From Macrotis lagotis (Eukaryota > Chordata > Mammalia > Peramelemorphia > Peramelidae): a stretch of 64,000 nucleotides of DNA. The stretch covers positions 622,027,156-622,091,155 of the forward strand of contig NC_133666.1 in the NCBI RefSeq assembly GCF_037893015.1, in the 5' to 3' direction. The translations under genes and the position numbers were made by a program. The notes under the pieces are model-generated. The model saw nothing but the letters and a program-made list of their open reading frames with translations, did no database searches and had not been told where the DNA came from. This document shows, piece after piece, positions 1 to 11,496 of the stretch. The stretch's first letter is position 1. Every line of letters begins with the position of its first letter.

Positions 1-144
1 CTGAATATACTTATCTGTCCTCTGACCCATTGCCTATTGCTTCTTCCTGGGTCTGGACTTTGTTCTTTCTTCTTCACACTTTAGATCTCTAACTTGAATA
101 TCACCTCCTCATTTTGCATCTTCTTGGTGCATACATCATCATCC

Positions 145-352
145 ATTATTTTGTATTGGTCATCAATAAACAAGCATTTATTAGCTTACTATGTGCTAAA
201 CACTGAATTATCTTTGTATGTATCACATCCCCTTGGTAGAACAGGAACTTCATGAGTACAGGAACCGTATATTAATTAATTCTATATGACTCCCGTCATC
301 TAATGGGGTTCTTCATTTACAAGTGTTTTACAAAGGTTTGTTGAATTGAATG
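145..352. repeat. Two L2 3' end pieces in opposite orientation
   Basis: Reverse L2 lies at about 150-225 (ataaacaagcatttattagc) and forward L2 at about 233-352 (agaacaggaacttcatgagt to aggtttgttgaattgaatga). Confidence 0.5.
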
Positions 353-402
353 AAAGCAACCCCCTTAGTGGAACCAAAGGAATAACCTTGATCACCATGG
401 GG

Positions 403-404
403 GG

Positions 405-431
<27 letters not shown>
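403..431. repeat. (GA)n microsatellite
   Basis: About 14 GA units following a G run. Confidence 0.9.
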
Positions 432-437
<6 letters not shown>

Positions 438-677
438 GAGGGCCTAGGGCAAACTGTTGGTAGGGGTGAGAAAACAGGAGGGTTGGAGAGGATGGAGGAG
501 AGCCAAAAGCTTTCAGGACATGCTAGAATGGGAGAGGGAGATTCTCCAGAAGAAGGGCTCATCATCAGTGACTAGTATTATTGAGAAGTGAGAGAGATTG
601 GGCTCTAAACAAGGGCCCTGGGAAGGGTCCACCAGGTCACTGCCTGATCTTTTCTCATAGTCTTGCTTCTTTGTCAG

Positions 678-739
678 ATATCTGTTCCGGTGGAGACTCA
701 GAGCTCCGAATCCAGCTCCCCAATGCCTTCGGCAGACAG
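678..739 (+). CDS. Spectraplakin-like exon 1 of window
   Basis: 62 bp between a pyrimidine-rich acceptor (ttctttgtcag) and donor cag|gtgatt. It reads ISVPVETQSSESSSPMPSAD plus two bases and joins in frame only to the acceptor at 856, which supports both exons. It is a Ser-rich linker with no recognisable domain, probably between the plakin region and the rod. Another frame is open through the intron but would hit a stop after splicing. Confidence 0.6.
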
Positions 740-3700
740 GTGATTCCGCTGGGATCTGTGTCCCGACCGGAAGAAGGGAGAAGGGATGAGGGCTGTGGAT
801 GCTGTCCACAAATTATTGCCTCACTCTCTCTCTCTGCCCCTCTGGCCCCACTCAGGTCCTGGACTCAGAGTGAGTGGCAGGCCTGGTACCTGGACGTGAG
901 AGCCCAGGTCTTGTCACTGCGCTGTGGGCTAGAGGTGTTGGAACAGCAGCTACCTCAGCCTCTGGTGAGTATGGGGAGGCTCCCCCAAGCCAGATCTGCA
1001 CCACAATGTGTCCCCTGTGAAGCCTTGCAGGCCCCACCTCCAGGCAGCTCCCTGCAGCTCTAAGCCGCTAAATCTTTGAGCCCAAGATCCTTCCATCGCC
1101 TGATGAGCCCCTGGCCCCATCCCCCACCCTAGACAGTTCCCTGGTGCAGTTTTTCGGCCCCTCTTCCCTGACCTCCGCTTGTCGCTTTTTCCTTCTCCTA
1201 ATCCTGGCCTGTTTTCTCTTCTACCCATGACCAGAGTTTCCCCATGCCACCCTACACTCCCCAGCCTGATCCTTTGGGATCCCGTAGTGGAGGAGTAAAC
1301 ACACTGGGGAAGCTGCTGTGCTCGCCTCCCTGGCCCTTCTCCACTCCTCCTGGCTACTCCCCCTCCCCCACACCCCAACTGGCTGGCATCCCCCTCCCTC
1401 TCTTCTTTGCCCTGTCGGCTTGCGAGGCTGAGGCCCCTTGGCGGGTTTCCCAGGAAACGGGCTGGCTGGCGGGGGAGTTGGGAAAGAGTTAAGGGGCAGG
1501 CCTGTTGTGTGCTATGTGCTGGGCTGGGGGTGGGGGGGGTCAGGGTTGGGGAAGGGGTCAGGGGAGGAGGGGAGGAGAGGGGGCGGGGCTCCATCTGGCG
1601 GGCTGCACCTTTGGAAACACTGAGCTAAGATAGCCGGACGGACAGACTGATCGTGAACTGGAAAGCTGGGGGGAGACCAGAGTGCTGTGGACTAGTGGGG
1701 GTTGGGAGATGGGGGGGAAGCCAAACAAGGCTGAATAAGGAATGGGAAGTCCCCATTGGGCAGGCAGGCAAGCCTGAGCAAGAGTGGTTGAATGGAACCT
1801 CAGGTTCCAAGCTCTGGCTTCCCCTAACCTAGCCCTGGGCCCTTTGGCCTGGCCCCACCACCCAGTGGCCCCATCAGGAGGGTCTGGAAAGAGCCAACCC
1901 TCCTCCATGTACCCACCTCCTAACGGTCAGTCAGCCTGCTTGGCCACGTGGCCACCTGTCAGTTCTGCTTGAGTGGGAGGTAGAAAAAAGGGACTGGGTT
2001 CTGGGTCTTGAGGGCTCTTGGAGTGACAGAGACTACTACCCTGTCCTGAGACGCCTCCTTTTTGAAGTCCTCAGGTAGGTCCTCTGGGGCCTCCCTGCCT
2101 GGGAGCTGGGGGAAGGGGAATCAGAACAGAAAAGCTGGGTGGGATGGGGTGGGAGAGAAATCTGGGGGAAGGAGTTCTAGGGGAAAGTGAGCCCATGCAG
2201 GTCCTAGACGAAGGGGGCCATTGGGGAATGGAGATCTAAGAGAGAGAGAGAGATGGAAGAAGAGAGAGAGGACTGGAGAAATAACACTAATCAGGGGTGA
2301 CCTGCCCTATGTTTCCTCTGCATTGTGCTCCTCTTTGCCTTCTCCCAGGGGTTGGGAACTGAGAAGTGTATTAACTGCTTCCAGGGTGGGCCAAGGGGAG
2401 GAAAGATGTTTATCCAGATCATGCCCTATCAGAACAAATTTAAATTTGGTCAGGAACTATGGGGTTATACTTCAAACACAGCATGCTTCCCATGTCTACA
2501 ATTGGGTGTCTTGGGTGTCTGACCCATTCTGCTCCACCACATGGATCATGAATGAGTGGAAGAGGCTGAGTGTTGTGTTGGCGTCTTGTCCCAGATCTCA
2601 GTCTCATGTCTTTGCATTCATTTTGCTGTTGTATTGCAGGCTGGTTCCTATACCCCACTTAAGACTGCCATGGGTAACCCAGCATCCAGACCCAGCTGCC
2701 TGGGGGAGAAGGGCCACCACTCGGAAGAGTTCCTGAAGGGTCAAGGGGTCAGCACTGGACCAGGGACAGGACCTGGATCTGGGGCTGGCCTTTGTCACCC
2801 CCCAGCCCCACCACCTCCTGCCATCCCCCTCTCACCAGGGAGCCCATGGGCTTGGAGGACCCATAGCACTCGGGAGGTAACAGAAGTGACAGAGGTCACA
2901 GAAACAGTGGTGACAGAAATTGTGGAGGTAACACGATATCCAGGGGGCAGGCAGCCCACAGTCACCCGAACAGTGACCATGCTGAGTGAGAGTGCTGGAC
3001 AACTTGCCCCGGTGAGCACTGGTCCCAAGGAACTCATGGTGGGGGAGGGAGTATGATCATTTGGGGCATTTGGAGTTCAGGTAGCTGTTCCTGACCCTTT
3101 CTCTAGGCACCCCAGTGGGCAGCCCTCCCTCCTCCTGAACCTCCTGAGCCCCCTGCTGCTCTCCAGAGCTGGTTGGATGACATGGAAGAACTACAGGCAG
3201 GTCAGGGACCCCCAGCAGCCGAGGTTAAGGTAGCCAATGCCCAGCTACAGGAACAAAAGGTAGGAAGTCAAAGGGGAAGGAGGTAGGGATAGGGGAGGGG
3301 AAGACATGGTACCTAAAAGGAGGGGAGGAGAGGGGAGCAGGTTGTGTTAAAGTAGGCTCTGAGCCTTATAATTTACATGTTCTAGGTCCAGGGAATCACT
3401 GACAGTGATTATTGATGCCCCCTCTTTAAGTAAACTTAACCTTATTTACCTATTAACACCCCCCCCCAACCTTGGAATGATGGTACAGAGGCATGTTTTT
3501 TTACTGTAATTGATTCATTTGCACATTCATTCAACACGTACTGGGAACTGGGTGAGCACTGACTGGGAGAGAGAAACAGTGATGAGTAAGACATGTCCCT
3601 GGACTTGCAAGGGTCTGGATAGAGTGGTAGCAACAGAAATGGAAAGGAACTGAAAAACTTTGAGATAAAATAGCACTTTTGAGGCTGTTGGGGCATAAAA

Positions 3701-6700
3701 GAAGAGGGGACCAAGAATGTATAACTTGAAGAGTTGATGATTGGGGGGTGCCAATTAATAGAGAAGGATAAATTAGAAGAAAAAGTGGTTGCTGGGGTTT
3801 TTTTAAGGATGGGGATATAGGAGATCAGAGGAATTAGTGCTGAAAAGAACTCTAGAGACCACTAAATCCAAGCTTTTCACTTTATAAATGAAGAAACTGA
3901 GGCTAAGATGGTCAGCCTTCCCTCCTCCTGAACTTCCTGAGCCCCCTGGTGCAAGGTTGCACAGAAAATTTTTTTTTGATTTGGTACTACATATATAATT
4001 ATACACAAAATTGTGTTTGACACTGGGTTCCTAGACTTGTCACTTACTGAGCTAATATCTTACTGGTGATGACCAAGTGATGGTTGTAGTGGCTAGACCA
4101 TCCTCAAGGTCTGAAGGAAGGAGACTCTAAACAGATGTTGCTTCCCCCTTCCCTCTCCCTCCCCCCACCCCCACCTTCTCTCTACCCCTCCTTGGGACTA
4201 AGAAAATCTATTAGCTCTTCTCTGGTTGCCTCAAGGCCAGATACCAGACAGAGAAATGGTAGAGTTAAAAGAACTTAACTAGTCTATAGGCAAGTCCCCC
4301 ATAAGGCAAGAAAAAGAAATGTGGCAAGTATAGTGAAAGCAGGGTGTTCAGAGGTTCAGCCCAAGGTCAGTAACATTTGTTGTTATTGTCAGACCTTGTA
4401 ACTGTGTTTTCCAAGTGTCTTCCTGATTTTTTTCTCTCTCTTTTTAAGACCTGGTCTTGGGCTACCCTTTTCCCTTCCTGCCATTCCCCTTTCCACTTCA
4501 TCCCCCAGTCCAAAAGATTGGCAGCTCCCCTCCCCTAAACACCCCTCCCCTTTTGGCAACATAACCAATAGTTTTTGACCTTCCTTCTTTTTCTTCCTAT
4601 ATACAAACTACCGTTTCACCTGTCTGGGGCAGGTGACAAAAGCATGTTTCTGAAATCCAGCACCATGGACAAAGACCCAGAAATCCACATTGAGTTTGAG
4701 GACAGCTAGAATGTTTAGTAGGCGATTGAAAAATGTAGATCTGGAGACTGGAGAGGGGTTAGGGCTAAAGCTAGAGACTTCACAGTCTCTAGCCAAATTG
4801 TGAAAGTAGTTTGGTGGTTGGTTTCCATTCTATCTGACCTCCTAGTGAAGCCTTGTAGAGAGAATGCTAGACTTGTACTAAGGAGGAGAGACATGAGTTT
4901 GAACCCTGCCTCTGAAATGTTCTAGTTTTGCAACCATATACAAGTTTCTTAATTTGTCAGCCTCAGTTTCTTCATCTGTAAAAAAAGGGAAGGGATAAAT
5001 TTGATAAAAGTAAACTACTATATCGTCAACTTTATTATTTTCTCAGTTGTAAAATTGAGGAGATTGGACTAGAAAGCAACCCATTTCATTTTTGAAGAAT
5101 TCTAATTGTTAGGAGTAGTCAGAGAGATAGGTCAAAATGAGTAGAGTGTAGAGTCTGTGGCTCAAAGAGGAGAGAGAGAATAACAAGAAATGGGGGGAGA
5201 TGAGTTGCATTGGATTCCTAAGAGATATTTGATGATGAGATCCTTAGAGACCTTGGAGGGAGCAGAGTTTTGGGGGTTTCAGAGTATATGGTATTTGGTT
5301 GATAAGGTCTGTAGCAACCTCAAAGGGAGCAGGTTTTGGGGGTGAGGTGGGAGAACTAGTAAGAAGTTATATTGTAAAGGGTTGAGGAATGATTGGGTGG
5401 TGAAGTAGAGACAATGAGTATGGATGACTCCAGAAGTTTGGCAGTGAAGAGAGATGGAACCGTAACTTGAGGTTGTCGCAGGGACATAGGAAGACTTCAT
5501 TCATTCATTCAACAAGTAATTATTGAGTGGCTACTGTGTATCATGCAGTGCTCTAGTCACTGAGCAGGGTTTTTGTGCAATGGGAAAGCTGTTTTGTATG
5601 AAGAGGGGGAGAGATTGAAGATGCAAGAGAAGAGATGAAGGGAATCAGATCAGGGAAACAGAAAGAAGTATTTATGTTGATAAGGGGGTGGTGTATCTCT
5701 TCCTCTGAGACAAAAGGGAAGGATGGAAGGATGAGAAGAGACAAGAAGTTCTGAGATGGGGGGGTAGTGCAGAGAATAGGTTCCCATCAGATAGTTCCTC
5801 ATGCCCATCCTGACTCCTACCCCTTAAGAGAAGCTAGATAGAACTCAGCTCATTTGCAAATCTGCTCAACCCTCTTGGGAGGGAACTTCCTGAGGGTTGA
5901 GCAGAGACCCCATCTTTGCCCTTGGCTTGGTACTGCCCACCATGGCTGCCCCAGCTCCTGAAACGGTTGCTGGAGGAAGGCAGGCCCCGCATGGAGAGGC
6001 TTCTACAGGACACTGGGGAACAGCCAACTGAAGGAAGCCAAGGTGAAGAGAGGGAGACCCTCCATAGGCTCCAGGAACAGTGGGACCAGTTGACACAAAA
6101 AGCAGAGGCCAGGTGAGGGACTTTGAGGGAGGGATGCCTGGGGTTGGGGCATGATGGTGAGTGGGATGAGGGAGGACTAAGGGAAATATAACATGGTGAA
6201 GATCACTGACTGAGGCCAGAGAGACAATGATTTGTGTGGAGTGACTAAGGTTAGGAGAGAGCTACCTGAAAATGGGAAATGATATTGTGTGGTAGAGATG
6301 ATAGAAGAGTTGTGAGAGGGAGAGACAAAGGAAGTCTAAAGTCAGGGATTGTGAGCAGGCAATATGGATAGAAAGAGTGATTAGGGGAGTCAGCTTTATC
6401 AAACACTTTATAAATAGTACTTATCATTGGTAGAATATTGAGGGACTCTAGGAATGGTTGGACTGTTTCAGGGACAGGAATGGGAATGAAGATTGAGCCT
6501 GGAGGACGGTGGAGGTAAAGGGGGGGGGGTGCTGGGTTAAGGTTAGGCTTACTCTGTTCTTTCCTTTTTGGTCCTAGGTGGAAGCTTCTTGAGCAGTTAG
6601 TCCCTGCAGCCAGAAGTTTCCAAGCAGCCCGTGATAGCTTTGTGGCCTGGCTGGGTCCTGCTGAGCGGCTCCTGGCGCAGCTCTGGTGGGAGGAACCTGG

Positions 6701-9700
6701 GACTGGCCCCCTCCAGAGTGCTCTGGAACAGGTTCAGGTATGAGGGAGAGTGCCATGTTCCTTGAGAGCCCCTTCCTCAGGCATTGTCTATTAAGCGAAT
6801 AAGGTTATTGTGTGGCTCTTGGTAGGATGTATGTGAGGAAGTCCGGCAGAAGGCATCAGACATGGAGACTGTGCGAGAGACGGGTCAGAGACTCCTGGAA
6901 CTGGTGATGGGTAAGTTAGTGGCTGAGGGTGGGCAGGGCTCTTTTGTTTTGCTGTTACCAGCTGATAGCTTGGTAGCTCCTTCCTAAATCCAGGTCACAT
7001 TCTCCCCCATCTTAGCCGCTATCCCCTAAATGATGGAACCCCCACCATTTTCTGTCTCAGATGATAAATATGACTATGAGGGCTTGGAAAGATGGGGCAT
7101 CATAGAAAAGAGACAAAAAGTAGAATAATATGTAGAATCAGAGGACCTGAGTTCAAATTATTACTATTTGTGTGAACTTGAGCAAATCACTTAACCACTC
7201 TAGGCTTCTGTTTTCTGTGGTAAAATGGAAAGGTTGGTTGATTTAAACCAGGGATTGACATTTGACAGTCCCAGTATGGCACCTCATCTGTCCTGTTGCT
7301 GGTTTTTGTATAATCCCAGAGCTAAGAAAAGTGTTTACATTTTTGAAAACCATAAAATTTTCTTTGATAATGCAAAAAAATACCAAAAACCAAAAAACCC
7401 ATTCTTAGCTTAAGGCTAGATTTGGCCCTGAGCTCTCAGACAGCAGACCTCTTGATTAAATGATCTCTAAGTTCCCCTCAAAGTTGAGATTCTAGTGTCT
7501 TATGAGTATACAGGTAGATTAGACCCAGAGGCACATCCTAATTGCAGAATCTAATTTAGGGACCATCTTTCTAGGATTTGCCTCTGTTGCAGGTCCTTCT
7601 CTCTGAGAAACTTCAATGGTTCTCTTTTCCCTAGTGAAGAGGCACAGTGCAGTTCTCCAGGTCCAAGTTTCCCATGAAGTCAGAGAGCCCTAGGGCTACC
7701 TCATACCCTGCTAACCTCTTCTAGCTTCATTTCTGACCACTTCTTATACAGGATAGTCCCCCTCTATCTACTTTAACTCTACCAGTATATCCCTGGATCT
7801 CAGGTTGGGATCTCTGTCATCCCCATCAAGTTAGACCTCAAAGCCAGATTAATGTCATTTGTTTGTTTTGACAGAGAGTGTTATTTTTTGTATTTCTTTG
7901 TATTTCTAGTTCTTACCACAGTACCTTGAACCCATGTGCCCCACTGTGTCCCAGCCCTATTACCCCTGTGTCTCCGTCTGGGTCCTCCTGTAACACTTAT
8001 TTAGTGCTTCTTGACGGTAGGAATAGTGTATGGATTACAGCAAAGTGTTTGACAGTGACTGAGAGTCAGGATCACTCTATTATCAAGGGGTGGACAAAAC
8101 CCATTCATCTAAGTTCAGAAGAGATAAACATGGAGTTTTTCAAAAGAAACTTAATTAGGAAACTGAGGGAAAACTCAAAGAAACGATAAAGCAAACTCCT
8201 CAAAACCCAGAAGAAGAGGCTTTCATAGAGCTGGGTATCCTAGTCCTCCAGTAACCAGAAGCCTATTGAGCACTTGATAGCGCAACTTATATTCAGCAGC
8301 CAGAGCCTTTTGCAGTCCTTGGTCAGCTCTTCTCTGCTGCCACTGTTGGGAAGTTGCCATAGCCAAAGCCCCTAGCACTGTCTCTCTTTCTTGGTGGTCA
8401 CCACGTGGTTAGAAGGTTAAGGGCAATCATCAGCCAGCAGCAATGTGCAGGGAGCAGACTCCGGTCAAAGGATTGGGTTCACTGGCCTCTCAGCCTCTCC
8501 TAAGCTACTATTAACTTTTGACAACAATGAAAAAGGGAAGGAAAGGTATTTCTAATCACTTAGCCTCCAGTCCATGAGTCAATTGCTGTTGCCATTGGTA
8601 AACTCAGTTCCTTATTTTAGAAAGATCTAGAACTACATTGTCCTGGTTCAAGTAAAGGAGAAAAGGGTATCTCTGTTTAAATCACAATAGCTGGGGAAAA
8701 ACAGAGATGCTTGGCTTAGAAGTGGTTAGCAGCTGCTCTGGGAAGGGGGTGGGCAGCAAAAGAAGGGAAAACTCAGCTGAGGGGGTACAGGAACCCACCT
8801 ATCCTACCTGAACCTTACTCAGAGAACTCAGATCATAGATATGGGATCCCACAGAAGCAAGAGTTCAGTTGTGCCCTGCCAGCTGTCACTGAGAGTTCTG
8901 CCCTGTGTTCAAAGTCTTGTGAAGTCTAAGACTCCTGCAGTGGAAAAGAGTTAATAACCAGTGTCCACAGGAATCCCTCAGTCTCTGTTCTCTGTGTCTC
9001 TTGTACCTCATTTCCCTTGTGACTATGCCCTGTGGCCATAATAATTAGAATAATAACTAGTGTTTATATAGTGTTTTCTGATTTTTCAAAGGACTTTACA
9101 AATGTTGCCTCATTTTATCCTTACAACAATCCTGGAAGGTAGATGCCATTGTTGTGCCCATTTTACAGATAAGGAAACTGAAGCAAATAGAGATCAGGTT
9201 AAGTGACTTGCCCAGGATCATACAGCTAGGAAATGTCTGAGGCTGAATTTGAACTCGGATCTCCCTAACTCCAGGTCCAGTGTTCTGTTTACTGTGCCAC
9301 CTAGATGCCAGTCAAATTGTATTGACTGTGCCTGCTGTGCCCTCTATGTCACTTGTGACTGTGTTCCTTGTGCCCCCCTGTGATCCATCCCTATGACTAC
9401 TATGTCCTGACCTGGGGTCTCCTGTGAGAGTGCAGTGCTCTGTGGCTCTAGGGGAAGAGGCCCAGCTGGTACGGGAGCAACTTGAAGAACTGCGCGTGAG
9501 GTTGCTGCTGGCTGGGCAGAGTGGGGCCCACATCAGACTTCGGTTGGAGCAGACTCTGGAGGCAGCCACCAGACTGCAGCCATCTGGAGAACCCCCGCCA
9601 CCTGCAGCCTGGCTGGGAAGACTGGAGCAGGCATGGGCAGTGGCTGAACCTGGAGAACAAGAAGACAGAGAGCAGGTGCCTGGAGAGGATGGAGGGAGGG

Positions 9701-11447
9701 GAGGGCGAGGTTAGCATGACCAGCACAGCAGTGGAATGGGAAGAAAGGGAGGGGGTCTTGCAGGGCAGAGGGAGACCACTCCTCTTTCCACTCTCTTCCC
9801 TTTTCCCTGCCTCAGTTGCGGAAAGCCATAGGGGAGGAATTGGGCCGCCTGGACACCCTTGGGCAACGGGTAGAAGAGCTGAATGGAGTGACCTTGGAAA
9901 CTTCTGCACTCCAGGATCAATTAGGCCAACACAAGGTAGATCCTCCTATACCCTATAGAGGTGACCAACAATCACTTCTAACATTTACTACCTATGACTT
10001 TTGACAAATCACTTGTATTTCTTGGCCTCAGTTTCCTCATCTGTAAAATGAGTGTTTGACTAGATAACCTCTGAGAGACTCTAGAGTTCTGACACTATGA
10101 ACCTATGATCTCTCCAGAGAGTGACAGATGGATAGGTGGGGACAGGCATCATTCATTGACCCTGAGGACTGTGAGGGGCTGTGTAGAAGTGTGGGTAGAT
10201 TAGAGGCTCCGCTTTCCCCTCCTTCCCTCTCTTTACCAAAGGACAGAATAGGCAGAATAAGGAGAAAGGGGAGAATGAACTCCTCCATTCCCTGTTCTTC
10301 CTCCACCTATGACTCTCATTTGCTTCTTTTCTCCCTTTTCTCTCTCAAATTTACCTCCTGTCTTTAACTTACCAGCTACTGGCTGCAGAACTTCTACAGC
10401 AGCAGGAGTTAAGGACCCGCCTCCTGGGACTCTTGGGTGTTGGAATTCCCAGCCTCTGCCCCTCTGAGGAAAAGGAACAACTTCAGGTGAGTGGTCGGGA
10501 CCCCATCTGGGGTGGGAGCTTGCCTGGAATTCTGGTTGCATGTGTCCTAAGAGTTAAACCTGGTCTCTGGGTCCTGACTGTTCTCCGGATATCTGATGAC
10601 CCAGGACTTTTGACTTCCTATTGGTCTGGCAAACTTTTTCATTCATTTAATGGTTTGGAATCATTTAGTAAGGGCAGTAAGGGTGTCATGACTTCATCTA
10701 GAACAGTTTCCATTTGATTAATGTCATTTCCTTTTTTGATAAGGTACCCTAGACTGATGGATCAGGGGAGTTCTGCTTTTTGCCTTTCTTTGTATCCTTA
10801 ATGCTTAGCATAGGAGCTGGAGTATGGTAGAAACTCAATAAATGTTTATTGACTTAATGACTCTAGGTACAACATATTTGGATTTCAGGAAAACATTTAA
10901 CAAGTCTATCATGCTATGCTTATAGAAAGGGTTGAGAGATAGGAACTAGTGAAAATTCATTTAGGTATGAATTCAGCAGATTCAATGATCATTTCCCCCA
11001 AATATTTATTAATAAATCAATGTTGACTTATATGGAGAAAAAATTCTCTATTGGAATGCCTCAAGGATCTGTCCCTGAGTCTTGTATTATTCAAAAAAAT
11101 ATCCATCATTTGGATAATGGCACAGATGTGACCCATTTATCAAACCTGCAAATGACACAAAGCTGGGAGAGATTGCTCACACATTGAACAATGAGGTCAG
11201 GATCCAAAAAGAACCAGACAGGTTAGAATAATAGACTGAAATATCATAAGATGAAATATCATTGGAATAAATATAAGACTCTCACTCTTGGATTCAAGTA
11301 ATCTACTTCACAGAGGAAAGATGGGAGAAGTATGGTAAAGACAAGTTGTTAGTCAAGGGGGTTTAGTAGCTGTCATTTCACAATAGTGTGACACTGCAGC
11401 CCCAAAAGCTGATGTGACTTTAGGAGAGTGAGTGTCTAGAATAGTGT

Positions 11448-11496
<49 letters not shown>

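Noticed and set aside
581-1063. Plus-strand frame of 160 codons reading through two exons and their introns
   Set aside because: Only the parts 678-739 (in another frame) and 856-964 fit splice sites and the downstream protein. The rest is intron.
2795-3037. Minus-strand frame opposite exon 3
   Set aside because: It mirrors the Thr/Val/Glu-repeat coding strand. The plus strand has splice sites and family similarity.
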